From Methanolobus sp. (GTDB lineage: Archaea > Halobacteriota > Methanosarcinia > Methanosarcinales > Methanosarcinaceae): 64,000 bases of DNA. The DNA lies in assembly GCA_029762595.1 (NCBI GenBank), contig JARVGJ010000009.1, positions 19,612 through 83,611 on the forward strand, read 5' to 3'. Made by a program: the position numbers and the translations under genes. Shown here piece after piece: positions 1 to 9,640 of this stretch; the stretch's first letter is position 1; every line of letters begins with the position of its first letter. The notes beneath the pieces are model-generated. The model worked only from the letters and a program-made list of their open reading frames with translations. It was not told the DNA's origin and did no database searches.

Positions 1-29
1 AGAATGGTACTATATAATATAACCTTTGG

Positions 30-626
30 CTATACTTCCTTTCTATCCAGTTCATTATGGATGATCAGCATGCAATGGTCGGAATGGAGCGACAGAGGTC
101 CTATATTAAGTGTCTGTTTTGCCACTCTGGAAATGAGCTCTTCTTCCTCTTCGGTGACCCCTGTATGGTCGCCCAGGATGAACACTGCATCAGTGGAAAG
201 TTCTGTATATTCCCTTATGTCCTTTCCATCTTCCTTCAGGTAATAAACATCCCTGCCTGCTTTGCTAAATTCACTGAGCAGTTCTTGCAGGCCTGCACGT
301 CGCACCCATACTCCGGGTGTGGATTGGGTTTCATATGGTGTGGCATCCTTTTCAAGTGCTTTCTTTATAAGGGATCCACTGCTTCTCTCATCAGGATTGA
401 GGTATTTGAGTTTCTCTCCGTTAAACCTTATCACTTTCACCGGATCTGGCTCTCCGAGGAGTATCAGGTGGACATTGACGTCCCTTCTCATCCCATGTGA
501 AAGGAAAAGTGCGGAATTGACGCACCTGCAAAGAATATCCATTCTTCCTGCAGAACCAGGAAGGTCGTTAAGGGAAAAGTCACCGCAAGTCAATGCTTTA
601 TGTCCTATTATCACAAAATCCTTCAT
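30..626 (-). CDS. trmY: tRNA (pseudouridine(54)-N1)-methyltransferase TrmY
   Basis: SPOUT-class methyltransferase that adds the N1-methyl group to pseudouridine 54 in the T-loop of archaeal tRNAs. The 198-residue product has the family signatures: FVIIGHKA near the start, LPGSAGRMDILCRC, the central SHGMRRDV stretch, GDHTGVTEEEE, and the C-terminal SDHCMLIIHNELD with the family's conserved Cys. I chose the ATG at 626 because the family starts M-x-x-F and a GAGG lies just upstream. An upstream ATG at 644 overlaps the helicase stop codon as ATGA and would add six residues. The gene follows the DEAD-box helicase on the same strand with overlap or near-overlap, so the two are probably cotranscribed and translationally coupled. 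Confidence 0.92.
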   Translation of the reverse strand: MKDFVIIGHKALTCGDFSLNDLPGSAGRMDILCRCVNSALFLSHGMRRDVNVHLILLGEPDPVKVIRFNGEKLKYLNPDERSSGSLIKKALEKDATPYETQSTPGVWVRRAGLQELLSEFSKAGRDVYYLKEDGKDIREYTELSTDAVFILGDHTGVTEEEEELISRVAKQTLNIGPLSLHSDHCMLIIHNELDRKEV

Positions 627-640
627 TCTATTCCTCTTTT

Positions 641-1936
641 TCATTTATCGCCTTTAAGGAGCATTTTTGCAAGTGCCGCAGCAACCTGCCGGTAATTCAT
701 ATCATCATCTGCAATGCCTGATACGAATTCATCGTATTTGTCCAGCTTTCCCCGCCTTATATTCATCCTTACCTCATCTGCGATACGATCCTCTTTTATT
801 CTTTCGATATCCCTGTTGCTGGGTAGTTCTCTTTTCAGGATATCGGTTTTTGTTATATTGGTAATTGCATCGATCTTGCTCGTTTCCCTGCCCGTTACAA
901 GCGTGTATGCAAGCCCTGGCCTGCCTGCTCTTGCAGTCCTTCCTATCCTGTGGACATAGGTCTGTGGATCCTGGGGCAGGTCGTAATTGAAAACAACCTC
1001 GATGTTATCAATGTCTATGCCTCTTGCAGCCACATCAGTTGCTATGAGGATGCCGGTGTCCTCCTTCCTGAACCTGTCCATCCTCTGCTCCCTATGTCTT
1101 TGTTTGATATCTCCGTGAAGTGCTTCTGCAGGATATCCTCTGGAGCGCAGTTTCACTAATAATTTGTCAACTTCCTTTTTGGCGTTACAGAATACCAGTG
1201 CAGATTTGATATTCTCTGCTTCTATCAGGCGTTTTAAAGCTTCAGGCTTTGCATTTTCCTTTACTTCAAAATAATATTGTTTGACCTGGGGTACAGTTAG
1301 CTCTTTTTGTGACACTCTTATATGGACTGGCTCTTTCTGGTAGTTCTCTGTAAGCTTCAGTATCGATTCTGGCATTGTTGCCGAGAAGAGCAATGTCTGG
1401 CGGTTTGAAGGGATCTTTTCGAGTATATTCTCGATGTCCTCCCTGAAACCCATGTTCAACATCTCATCAGCTTCGTCAAGTACCACGATGCTTATGTCGT
1501 CTGTCTGCAATGTCTGTCTTTCAAGATGGTCTGTGATCCTTCCCGGGGTTCCTACTACTATCTGTGTTCCGGCCCTGAGCTCATTTATCTGGGTCTCTAT
1601 GGGAAGCCCGCCGTATATTGGTATTATCTTTATATCGGGAATATATTTTGCAAGCCTTCTCAGTTCTTCGCAGACCTGTCCTGCAAGCTCCCGTGTCGGG
1701 CACATCACAAGACCCTGGGTTTTCTTGATAGCCGGGTCAATAAGCTCCAGCATTGGTATGCCAAATGCTGCTGTTTTTCCTGTTCCGGTATGACCCTGTC
1801 CGATTATATCCTTTCCTTCCTGTATCGGGGGGATGCATTTCTCCTGGATCTCCGTGGGCTCCCTGAATCCCATTTCTTTAATGCTCTTCCTTATTTCCTT
1901 TGAAAGGTAGAGTCCCTTGAATATTTCTGTTTCCAT
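641..1936 (-). CDS. DEAD-box ATP-dependent RNA helicase
   Basis: ATP-dependent RNA helicase with a complete two-domain RecA core of 431 residues. Visible motifs are the Q-motif region FREPTEIQ (24-31), Walker A HTGTGKT (49-55), PTRELA (80-85), DEAD (154-157), SAT (185-187), ATDVAARGID (299-308) and HRIGRTARAG (329-338). There is only a short charged C-terminal tail and no added RNA-binding domain, which is typical of small archaeal and cold-induced DEAD-box proteins. It is first in a two-gene unit with trmY, so a role in RNA unwinding during tRNA or rRNA maturation fits, but this is inferred from context. Confidence 0.95.
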   Translation of the reverse strand: METEIFKGLYLSKEIRKSIKEMGFREPTEIQEKCIPPIQEGKDIIGQGHTGTGKTAAFGIPMLELIDPAIKKTQGLVMCPTRELAGQVCEELRRLAKYIPDIKIIPIYGGLPIETQINELRAGTQIVVGTPGRITDHLERQTLQTDDISIVVLDEADEMLNMGFREDIENILEKIPSNRQTLLFSATMPESILKLTENYQKEPVHIRVSQKELTVPQVKQYYFEVKENAKPEALKRLIEAENIKSALVFCNAKKEVDKLLVKLRSRGYPAEALHGDIKQRHREQRMDRFRKEDTGILIATDVAARGIDIDNIEVVFNYDLPQDPQTYVHRIGRTARAGRPGLAYTLVTGRETSKIDAITNITKTDILKRELPSNRDIERIKEDRIADEVRMNIRRGKLDKYDEFVSGIADDDMNYRQVAAALAKMLLKGDK

Positions 1937-2115
1937 TTTATTTTCACTCTTGTAAAAACCCTAAATTATCCCGGTATATTATCAAAGATGCCTAATGTGT
2001 ATCAGATATGTGTTGTGTGTGGGTATAATTTGTTATATGTGGATATGATGTGTTATATTTGAGCATGAATAGTAATGGTGCAATTTCAATATACTACATT
2101 TCAGGTCCTATGCCA

Positions 2116-3459
2116 TTATTGTCTTTGCAGGCCTGCATGTCTCCTGGCAATTCTCACAGCCAGGTTTGCAACTTCTTTTGCATCATGTCCTGTGACCCTG
2201 ATCATGGCCTCCTTCCCGAAACCTCCTATGTCGTAGATGATGTCCGGTACTCTTCCATGTGTTTTTATTGCTTCAGAGGTCCCCCAGTCCATTGTATGCA
2301 CGCCCTGAGGTTCCTCTTCCCTTGAAAATGATGCAATGTCAAGTCCCAGTTCTCTGCATATCTCCAGAACACTCTCGCAATACATTATATTCACAGCAGC
2401 CCTGCACGATGCATCATGTTCCATTGCAGTAAGGACTATACGGGCAACATGGCTGCTTGCATCAAAGTCAATATCACCTACTGCTACTACTTTTCCTTTT
2501 ACCCTTACTATCCGCCCGGTTACTGCCGCAACATCTCTGATAGATTCAGCCCCTTTCACTGCCATGGCTATGTTGCATCCGACTTCTGGTGTAAGTGCTG
2601 CAAAGTCCCTGCAATCGGTAAGTATCCTTACTCCTTCTTTTACATTTTCCAGGACCTTGTATCTCTCCGAATTGTGAAGTATCCCGGATAACTGGTTTAC
2701 AGGCCCTGCTCCCTTTCCCACAGGCACACTGCCTTTTATGGCTTCCACGACAAATCCCTTTGCCCCTTTGGCAGCTTCCTCTATTCCATATCCCTGCGCA
2801 AGGAAAGAGGCAAGTGCAGCGGAATATGTACAACCTGAGCCGTGTGTACCGCCTTTGATAAAGGTTCCGGGAATTATGGTATATGTGTCTTTTTCAGCAT
2901 CATAGATGATGTCTGATGCATCAAGGTGCCCACCGGTGACAATGACGAACCGGACTCCATTCATGCTTATTATTTTGGCAGCTTCTTTAGCACTTTCCAC
3001 ATCATTTATCTGTATTCCTGAAAGGATGCTCGCCTCATTGATATTCGGCGTGACGACCTCACTTACAGGTAAGAGCTCTTCTTTAAGGGTTGATACTGCA
3101 TCCTTGCATAGCAGGTCCCCGCCAGCTTCCGCAGCCATGACAGGGTCCACTACCAGCTTAAGTCCATATTTCTTTACCATGGACGCAACGGCTGATGTGA
3201 TCTCTGCTGAGGAAAGCATTCCTGACTTCGCCCATTTTATTTTCATGTCCCCGCAAACGGCATCTATTTGTTTGCATATGAATTCACCGGGGATGTCACA
3301 GGCATCCAGCACACCGGTGGTATTCTGTGCTGTTACTGATGTGACAGCACATGCAGGGTGCAGTCCAAGACATGCTATTGTTTTTATGTCTGCCTCAATT
3401 CCAGCTCCTCCTCCGGAATCTGAACCTGCGATGGTCAATATGACTGATATCCTTTTCAT
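2116..3459 (-). CDS. thiD: ThiD-ThiN fusion: HMP/HMP-P kinase and thiamine-phosphate synthase
   Basis: Bifunctional thiamine biosynthesis enzyme. Residues 1 to about 260 are a ThiD ribokinase-fold kinase: AGSDSGGGAGIEAD at 11-24, and GGTHGSGCTYSAA forming the anion hole near residue 205. ThiD phosphorylates hydroxymethylpyrimidine to its pyrophosphate. Residues of about 270-447 match ThiN, the archaeal thiamine-phosphate synthase that replaces ThiE and joins the pyrimidine and thiazole halves; GGFGKEAMIRVTG lies near the C-terminus. The thiazole half would come from Thi4, encoded about 3 kb away at 6317-7105. The gene is intact and monocistronic. I see no TPP riboswitch in its leader. Confidence 0.93.
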   Translation of the reverse strand: MKRISVILTIAGSDSGGGAGIEADIKTIACLGLHPACAVTSVTAQNTTGVLDACDIPGEFICKQIDAVCGDMKIKWAKSGMLSSAEITSAVASMVKKYGLKLVVDPVMAAEAGGDLLCKDAVSTLKEELLPVSEVVTPNINEASILSGIQINDVESAKEAAKIISMNGVRFVIVTGGHLDASDIIYDAEKDTYTIIPGTFIKGGTHGSGCTYSAALASFLAQGYGIEEAAKGAKGFVVEAIKGSVPVGKGAGPVNQLSGILHNSERYKVLENVKEGVRILTDCRDFAALTPEVGCNIAMAVKGAESIRDVAAVTGRIVRVKGKVVAVGDIDFDASSHVARIVLTAMEHDASCRAAVNIMYCESVLEICRELGLDIASFSREEEPQGVHTMDWGTSEAIKTHGRVPDIIYDIGGFGKEAMIRVTGHDAKEVANLAVRIARRHAGLQRQ

Positions 3460-3645
3460 ATTATTGCCTTAGATCTTATTGCCTTCTTATATTTTATTGC
3501 CTTAGTTGTGTCTAATTGATAACGGAGCCCTTAAATGCCTTGATGTTTATATATCAGTTGGTTTACGGGCCCATATGTCTTTGCGATGATATATATTGTC
3601 ACAGTAAAGGATATTGTCAATGGCCAAAAAACCGATCTTCACGAT

Positions 3646-3984
<339 letters not shown>

Positions 3985-4117
3985 AATGAACGTAACCTAT
4001 AAGAACTACTAGCCATATCATGGGAACTCCAAGCTTTCATTGGCTACAATTGATCTATTGCTGGGTCATAATGCTAAAATGATTTCCAACTAATATTAAA
4101 TCAAAAGGTGATTATAA

Positions 4118-4288
4118 ATGTCCAAAGGTACTCCTTCAATGGGTAAAAGGCAAAAGCGCACACATGTCAAATGCAGGCGCTGCGGTAGCGTTTCACTTAA
4201 CATTCATACAAAACAGTGCACATCATGTGGCTTTGGAAAGAGTCCGCGCATGAGAAGCTACAAGTGGCAGGCTAAGTGCAAATATTAA
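4118..4288 (+). CDS. rpl37e: 50S ribosomal protein L37e
   Basis: Small zinc-binding ribosomal protein of 56 residues (eL37) of the large subunit. It starts [16 protein letters not shown] and carries a C-x2-C...C-x2-C zinc finger (Cys19, Cys22, Cys34, Cys37), followed by the basic [11 protein letters not shown] segment typical of the family. The start ATG is preceded by AAAAGGTG. It lies 133 bp after lsm and 24 bp before purF on the same strand, probably in one operon. Confidence 0.96.
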   Translation: MSKGTPSMGKRQKRTHVKCRRCGSVSLNIHTKQCTSCGFGKSPRMRSYKWQAKCKY

Positions 4289-4312
4289 GTCTTTTCTAGA
4301 CTAGGGATATAA

Positions 4313-5734
4313 ATGCGCGAAGAATGCGGTGTTGCAGGGGTCGTGAAGTTCGATTCAGAGCCACATCCTGTACCCTCTGCACTTCGCATCTACTATGCGC
4401 TCTATGCCCTGCAGCATCGCGGACAGGAATCTGCAGGTATCGCAGTCCATGATGGCAGGCATCCCCAGACCATAAAAGGTATGGGCCTTGTGCCTGAGAT
4501 ATTTGATAAGGATGACCTTGTTTCCCTTAAGGGTGACGTGGGAATCGGTCATGTCCGCTATTCTACTTCCGGTGACTCCAGAATAGAGAATTGCCAGCCA
4601 TTCATAGTCAAATACAAGAGTGGCAGTGTGGCGCTTGCTCATAATGGTAATCTTGTCAACGGCCTTGAGCTGAGGGCCCAGCTGGAGGCAGAAGGTCACA
4701 TCTTTGTTGCAAACTCTGATACTGAGGTAATTGCACATCTTCTGGTAAAGGAACTTCTAAAACATGATGAAGTGGAAGCTGTGCGCAAAGTGATGAAACA
4801 GTTGAATGGCTCCTATTCTCTGACCATCATGATAGATGATATGCTGATGGCCGTAAGGGATCCTTTTGGGTTCAAGCCTTTATGTATTGGTACCATTGAT
4901 TCCGGTTACGTGGTTGCCTCCGAAAGTGTGGCAATTGATACGCTTAACGGAAAGCTTCTCAGGGACGTGATGCCCGGTGAACTGGTAATCTTCAGGGAAG
5001 GTGAGATCCAATCTTATCAGCTATTTGATGAGAAATATTGTGCTCACTGTGTTTTCGAATATGTCTATTTTGCGCGCCCGGATTCCATAATTGACGGACA
5101 GCTTGTATACAGGGTGAGGGAGAGAATCGGTGAGAGGCTTGCCAGGGAGTATCCGATTGATGCTGATATGGTATCTCCTGTTCCTGACTCTGGCATCACG
5201 TCTGCTATTGGTTATTCCAAAGGATCAAAGATAGACTATGAAGAGAGCCTGATGAAGAATCGTTATATAGGTCGCACTTTCATACTTCCGGGGCAGGCTA
5301 TGCGCGAAACAGCAGTACGTCTGAAAATGAATACGATCAATGATAACATCAAGGGTAAAAAAGTTATCCTCATCGATGATAGTATTGTAAGGGGGACCAC
5401 TTCCCGCCGTATAATCGATATGGTTCGCAATGCAGGTGCTATGGAGGTACATGCACGCATCGGAAGTCCGCCGATAGTGGCACCATGTTATCTGGGCATT
5501 GACATGGCTTCAAGGGATGAGCTCATAGCCGCCCACAAGACCATTAAAGGAGTAGAGGCCGTGATCAATGCAGATTCATTGGGTTATCTGAGTATCGATG
5601 GTCTTGTAGAGTCAATAGGAATCGGAAGGGATCACCTGTGCATGGGTTGTCTGACGGGTGCTTATCCTGTAGAGATCCCGGGTGAAAATATCTGTCAGCG
5701 AAGACAGTTAAAACTTAACGAATTCGATAGTTGA
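4313..5734 (+). CDS. purF: Amidophosphoribosyltransferase
   Basis: First committed step of purine biosynthesis: PRPP plus glutamine gives phosphoribosylamine. The N-terminal Ntn glutaminase domain begins MREECGVAG; Cys5 would become the nucleophile after removal of a short propeptide. The type I phosphoribosyltransferase domain has the PRPP loop VILIDDSIVRGTTS at 351-364. Cysteines at 243 and 246 and the C-terminal CMGC pair match the [4Fe-4S]-cluster PurF type (Bacillus-like) rather than the cluster-free E. coli type. Length (473 aa) is normal. It is the last gene of the lsm-rpl37e-purF group. Confidence 0.97.
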   Translation: MREECGVAGVVKFDSEPHPVPSALRIYYALYALQHRGQESAGIAVHDGRHPQTIKGMGLVPEIFDKDDLVSLKGDVGIGHVRYSTSGDSRIENCQPFIVKYKSGSVALAHNGNLVNGLELRAQLEAEGHIFVANSDTEVIAHLLVKELLKHDEVEAVRKVMKQLNGSYSLTIMIDDMLMAVRDPFGFKPLCIGTIDSGYVVASESVAIDTLNGKLLRDVMPGELVIFREGEIQSYQLFDEKYCAHCVFEYVYFARPDSIIDGQLVYRVRERIGERLAREYPIDADMVSPVPDSGITSAIGYSKGSKIDYEESLMKNRYIGRTFILPGQAMRETAVRLKMNTINDNIKGKKVILIDDSIVRGTTSRRIIDMVRNAGAMEVHARIGSPPIVAPCYLGIDMASRDELIAAHKTIKGVEAVINADSLGYLSIDGLVESIGIGRDHLCMGCLTGAYPVEIPGENICQRRQLKLNEFDS

Positions 5735-5848
5735 AACCCGGTACACTTTAAATATTATATTGCAATATTGTAAAATACGTTTTTTTGTATGTTTATCGTT
5801 TATTAGTATGTTTATTAAATGTGTTGAACTGGCACGTAAGTCATATAC

Positions 5849-5960
5849 ATTTATATAGTAATAAAGTGTAAAATCCAGTTGCAATCATAAATTGTAAATT
5901 CATGCAAGGATGTACCACCCCTTGCTGAATGTGGGTTGGGGTTAATTTTCATATATTTCA
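5849..5960 (+). other. Gene-free gap with TATA box and hairpin: possible small RNA
   Basis: The 405-bp stretch between purF and tRNA-His has no credible ORF. Inside it a TATA-like box (about 5849-5857) is followed at the right distance by GC-richer sequence in an AT-rich background. This contains a GCAAGG/CCTTGC stem (5904-5909 with 5920-5925) and a G-rich stretch, and it ends in a T-rich tract near 5950. This is the appearance of a short transcript, but no known RNA family is recognisable. The rest of the gap looks like plain AT-rich spacer. Confidence 0.2.
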
Positions 5961-6140
5961 TATTTTTCCCTGCAATACGGGATTTTCAAATGGCAAGATG
6001 ACACGTAATTAGTGATTACTTTAAATGATTTTGCCCCTATATCAATAATATCTAATATCATCTTGATTTAGCTCTATAGAAGGTTTAAGCTATACAGCTA
6101 TAAAATAGTAAATAACAAGTAAATAACAAAATGTGTATAA

Positions 6141-6215
6141 TGGGGCCGGGATCGAGAATCGAACTCGAATCGTAGCCTCCACAGGGCTACAGGATAACCG
6201 CTACCCTACCCCGGC
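6141..6215 (-). tRNA. tRNA-His (anticodon GTG), CCA encoded
   Basis: Complete cloverleaf on the minus strand. The acceptor arms GCCGGGG and TCCCGGC pair (one G-U). The anticodon stem TAGCC/GGCTA encloses loop CTGTGGA with anticodon GTG. The T-arm is TCGAG, TTCGATT, CTCGA. The discriminator is C73, as expected for tRNA-His, and the 3' CCA is encoded (6141-6143). The base just 5' of position 1 is A, not G. So the G-1 identity element is not encoded and would have to be added by a Thg1-type guanylyltransferase. Confidence 0.95.
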
Positions 6216-6316
6216 TTGAAGCAGGTGCTTTCCTTGAAAGCACCCTATAGATGTCCGTTTCTTACATAAAGCTTTTCCTTTGAAAGCGCTTTAACAGCAT
6301 CATAAGGCTCTTTTAT

Positions 6317-7105
6317 TTATAAAGTGCCCTGTTTTTTCAGTTTATTGATGGCAATCTCAGCAGCTTTTTTGCCGGACATCATCATCCCGCCAAACACAGG
6401 TCCCATCCTTGGTGCACCTGCTACGGCATTTGCGGCCATTCCGGTGACAATGAGTCCCGGATAAACTTCTTTTGTTGTTTCCATCAGGAGGCGCTCACCA
6501 AGATCGGCCCACATGGGCTTTTCACCAACAACGCCTTTCTCCATTTTAGCTCCGGGTATTTTGCGTTGCACTGTGCTGCATATGCCTGCATCATGTCCGG
6601 TCCCGTCAATAACGACCTTTGCACGCACAGCAAGCGGGTCTACATGAAGCTTTGTCATGGATACCGCTCCCCAGTTGATAACAAGTCCGCACACAGTATC
6701 ATTTTCGCGGATCATCACATCCTCAACATCTATAAGATTGAATATTTCAGCGCCTGCACCGGTAGCACCGCAGATAAGCTTTGCAACGGATTCCACAGAA
6801 CTTGCCACATAATAGCCTTTCTCGTATTCCCGGTAATTTATATTAAAATCATCAAGGATGTCTTTTGCATCTTCCTGGACAACTATACGGGGGAACATCA
6901 TCCCTCCTCCCCACATCCCTCCGCCGATGGAGAGCTTCTTCTCAAAGAGTACCGTTTTAAGTCCTGCTTCTCCAAGGTACTTTGCAGCAACCAGGTTTGC
7001 AGGTCCGCCTCCAACCAAAGCTACGTCCACATCAGTGTAGTCAAGAAATACCTTTGAAAATTCTTCCACTATAGCTCTTGTAATAACTATCTCATCAAGC
7101 TCCAT
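6317..7105 (-). CDS. thi4: Thiazole synthase Thi4 (sulfide-dependent archaeal type)
   Basis: Makes the thiazole moiety of thiamine from NAD, glycine and sulfur. The 262-residue protein has the FAD/NAD-binding GGGPAN (32-37), the glycine/methionine-rich GGGMWGGGMMFPR segment (61-73), and GTGHDAG (168-174). At the position of the sulfur-donating Cys205 of yeast Thi4, this protein has His154 in LHVDPL. That residue is characteristic of methanogen Thi4, which uses free sulfide catalytically instead of destroying its own cysteine. The neighbouring ThiD-ThiN supplies the other half-pathway. Monocistronic, 100 bp from tRNA-His. Confidence 0.93.
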   Translation of the reverse strand: MELDEIVITRAIVEEFSKVFLDYTDVDVALVGGGPANLVAAKYLGEAGLKTVLFEKKLSIGGGMWGGGMMFPRIVVQEDAKDILDDFNINYREYEKGYYVASSVESVAKLICGATGAGAEIFNLIDVEDVMIRENDTVCGLVINWGAVSMTKLHVDPLAVRAKVVIDGTGHDAGICSTVQRKIPGAKMEKGVVGEKPMWADLGERLLMETTKEVYPGLIVTGMAANAVAGAPRMGPVFGGMMMSGKKAAEIAINKLKKQGTL

Positions 7106-7199
7106 TATATGTCCTCTTTATAATTGCTACTTTAATGATTACTATCAAAAAGTCCTGATTGTTACTATCTTCCTTATACTTAATGGGCAGTAGGGATAT

Positions 7200-9509
7200 T
7201 CAGCATTTTATCTGGAAATGTGCATTCTTTTCAGCGATGATTTCCATATCCGTGTTTTCAAAGATGATCTCCTCATTATCTGATTGATCTTTTTTTATCC
7301 TGAACCAGAATCTGCTGCCCGTTCCTTCCGGATTGTCCTCTACCCCAACTACTCCTCCGAGAAGCTCAGCTATCTTTTTGACAATAGCAAGCCCAAGTCC
7401 ACTTCCCTTCACTCCACTTTTGTTAACTCTTTTAAAGCGGTCAAAAACAAGGGGTTTTGACTCATCAGGGATGCCTTCTCCAAAATCTGTAACATTTACT
7501 TTCCATTCATAGTTGCAGTCTTGGATGTCTATTATTATTCTTGTGTTTTCAGGGCTGTATTTTATGGCATTTGATATGAAGTTTGCAAAGATCTCTTCAG
7601 CAATAGGATTAAGCATTGCATGGTAACTGTTATTTGCCCTCATCTCTATTGTCATGTTCTTTGACATAAGGCGCTGATCGAACTGTTCTGTAACATTGTT
7701 CATGATGCTCATTATATCCATTCTTACAAGTTGCAGTTCTTCCAAAGAGTCAAGTTTGGCAAAGGTGGCGGCAGTTTCAATCATATCTATAAGTTTGTTA
7801 ATGTTTTTTTGCATACTCTGGATAATATGTGATTTTCCCGGCTCTTCTTCCATTTCCAGGAGTACTTCGGAGTATCCTTTTGCGTTCCCTGCTGGATTGA
7901 GGAGGTCATGACGCATAATGTCTGTAAAAAGGTCTTTCATTTCGTTGGAGTGACGTAGTTCTTCCTCAACTTTTTTTCTCTTGTCAAGGTCCATTGTTGT
8001 TCCGGTAAACCTGAATGGTTCATTATTCTTGTCCAACTCTGTCAATTTGCCTCTTGCAAGTATCCACTGCCATTTTCCATTATTGTTCCTGACCCTGAAT
8101 TCCGATTCAAAGAACGGTGTTTCTCCTTGCAGATGTCTGTGGATGTTCTCATTCACAAATTTGATATCATCCGGATGTGTAATGTTTTTCCATGTATCGA
8201 TATTGTGTTCTACACGATCGTACTCATACCCCATCATTTCAGCCCATCGTGGATTATACATGACCTCATTTGTCCTGAGATTCCAGTCCCACATTCCCAG
8301 GTCAGCTCCTTCAAGCGCAAGTTCCATTACCTCTTTTGTCTTTGCAAGTATCGACTCCATATCCTTGCGCTCAGTAACATCTCTCACAATGGCCAGTGCA
8401 TATTTATTATTGTCAATGCTGGAAAAAGTGACATTAATCTCTGCCTGCAGGGTGCTCCCATCTTTTCTTGTTATGATTTTGCTGGGCTCGAAATACCTGT
8501 CACCAAATATATCTCTAAATTCGTGCTCCCAGAAATTGTCATTGAAAAGTGAATGTATCTGGTCCTTTTTCATTCCAAGGAATTCATCTCTCTTGTAACC
8601 GAGTTCCTTGCATGCGGTTTCGTTCACATCTATAATGTTATTCTTTTCCATATCAATGACCAAAATGAAATCGTTTGATCTGTTTATCAGGTCCTTAAAG
8701 AGGCTAAGCTCCTTGAGGAATGATTTATGGTTAAGTGCCATGCTCACAAGCTCTGAGACTATTTTTATTGTCTGGGGATATACTTCATAATAGATAATAT
8801 CCGTATTCTCACTTTCTATACTGATAAAACCTGCCAGTTCTCCGTTAGATTCCACTGGTATTGCAATGAGGGATACAAGTCCTGTAGGACTTGTACTTAT
8901 CCTGTCAATGTTCACCATTTTATGGTTTACACCTTCTTTTTGGATAAACACTAACTGGTCTTTTCGGAGTTTATTGAGCATTTTTATATATTGTGGATGA
9001 TCCACCTTTTCAAAAAAGCTTTGTGAGGCATTGATGTTTTCTTTTTTCCATTGATGTGATCTGTATGCTTCGCCGTTTTTGTTGAAAATGAAAAGATAAC
9101 TCTTTTCAGCATTACAGAGCGTTGCCGCTGTTTCAAGTGTTATTTCTATGGTCTTGTCAATATCTTTTGGATCGAGGAACATTTTAATGAGGGAGGATAT
9201 CATGCTCTCTATCTTTGAGTTGCGCCCCACCAGATACTCTAGCTCTTTCCTTTTATCTTCAAGTTCGTTTACTTTTTTTTCCATTTCTGTGGTTTTTTTT
9301 TCAATATGGTTGCTGGCATAGATTATTACTATGAAAGCACTCCCTATCAAAGCTGAACTTATGGCTATTGAGCTGGTATCCTTTGCAATTATGAAAGGTG
9401 CCAAAAATACAAAACCGAATATGCAGACTATCAGCAGGAAAACGGTATTCACTATATTTGGTATCTTCATGTTCCTAGTCACATTTCCAGTTTTAATTTT
9501 AGATAACAT
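7200..9509 (-). CDS. Membrane sensor histidine kinase (2 TM-GAF-PAS-PAS-HisKA-HATPase)
   Basis: Large sensory kinase of 769 residues. Two N-terminal hydrophobic helices (about 18-40 and 46-68) are followed by a charged coiled coil, a GAF domain (about 95-265), two PAS domains (about 275-390 and 395-515), the phospho-acceptor region with MRHDLLNP (His534), and a HATPase domain with NFISNAIKYSP, DFGEGIPDE and GSGLGLAIVKKI. This multi-sensor layout is common in Methanosarcinales. No response regulator is adjacent; a stand-alone receiver lies far away at 47802. The ligand is not predictable from sequence. Confidence 0.9.
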   Translation of the reverse strand: MLSKIKTGNVTRNMKIPNIVNTVFLLIVCIFGFVFLAPFIIAKDTSSIAISSALIGSAFIVIIYASNHIEKKTTEMEKKVNELEDKRKELEYLVGRNSKIESMISSLIKMFLDPKDIDKTIEITLETAATLCNAEKSYLFIFNKNGEAYRSHQWKKENINASQSFFEKVDHPQYIKMLNKLRKDQLVFIQKEGVNHKMVNIDRISTSPTGLVSLIAIPVESNGELAGFISIESENTDIIYYEVYPQTIKIVSELVSMALNHKSFLKELSLFKDLINRSNDFILVIDMEKNNIIDVNETACKELGYKRDEFLGMKKDQIHSLFNDNFWEHEFRDIFGDRYFEPSKIITRKDGSTLQAEINVTFSSIDNNKYALAIVRDVTERKDMESILAKTKEVMELALEGADLGMWDWNLRTNEVMYNPRWAEMMGYEYDRVEHNIDTWKNITHPDDIKFVNENIHRHLQGETPFFESEFRVRNNNGKWQWILARGKLTELDKNNEPFRFTGTTMDLDKRKKVEEELRHSNEMKDLFTDIMRHDLLNPAGNAKGYSEVLLEMEEEPGKSHIIQSMQKNINKLIDMIETAATFAKLDSLEELQLVRMDIMSIMNNVTEQFDQRLMSKNMTIEMRANNSYHAMLNPIAEEIFANFISNAIKYSPENTRIIIDIQDCNYEWKVNVTDFGEGIPDESKPLVFDRFKRVNKSGVKGSGLGLAIVKKIAELLGGVVGVEDNPEGTGSRFWFRIKKDQSDNEEIIFENTDMEIIAEKNAHFQIKC

Positions 9510-9640
9510 TTATCTATTTATATATTATCAATTACTATATTTAATGTTCGTCTATTTATTTTAAAATTGTGCATAGTCTAAGCTGCGAAACATTTAAGGG
9601 TTAGATTTAATAATTTCCTCCTTTCATTAGTTATTAGAAA

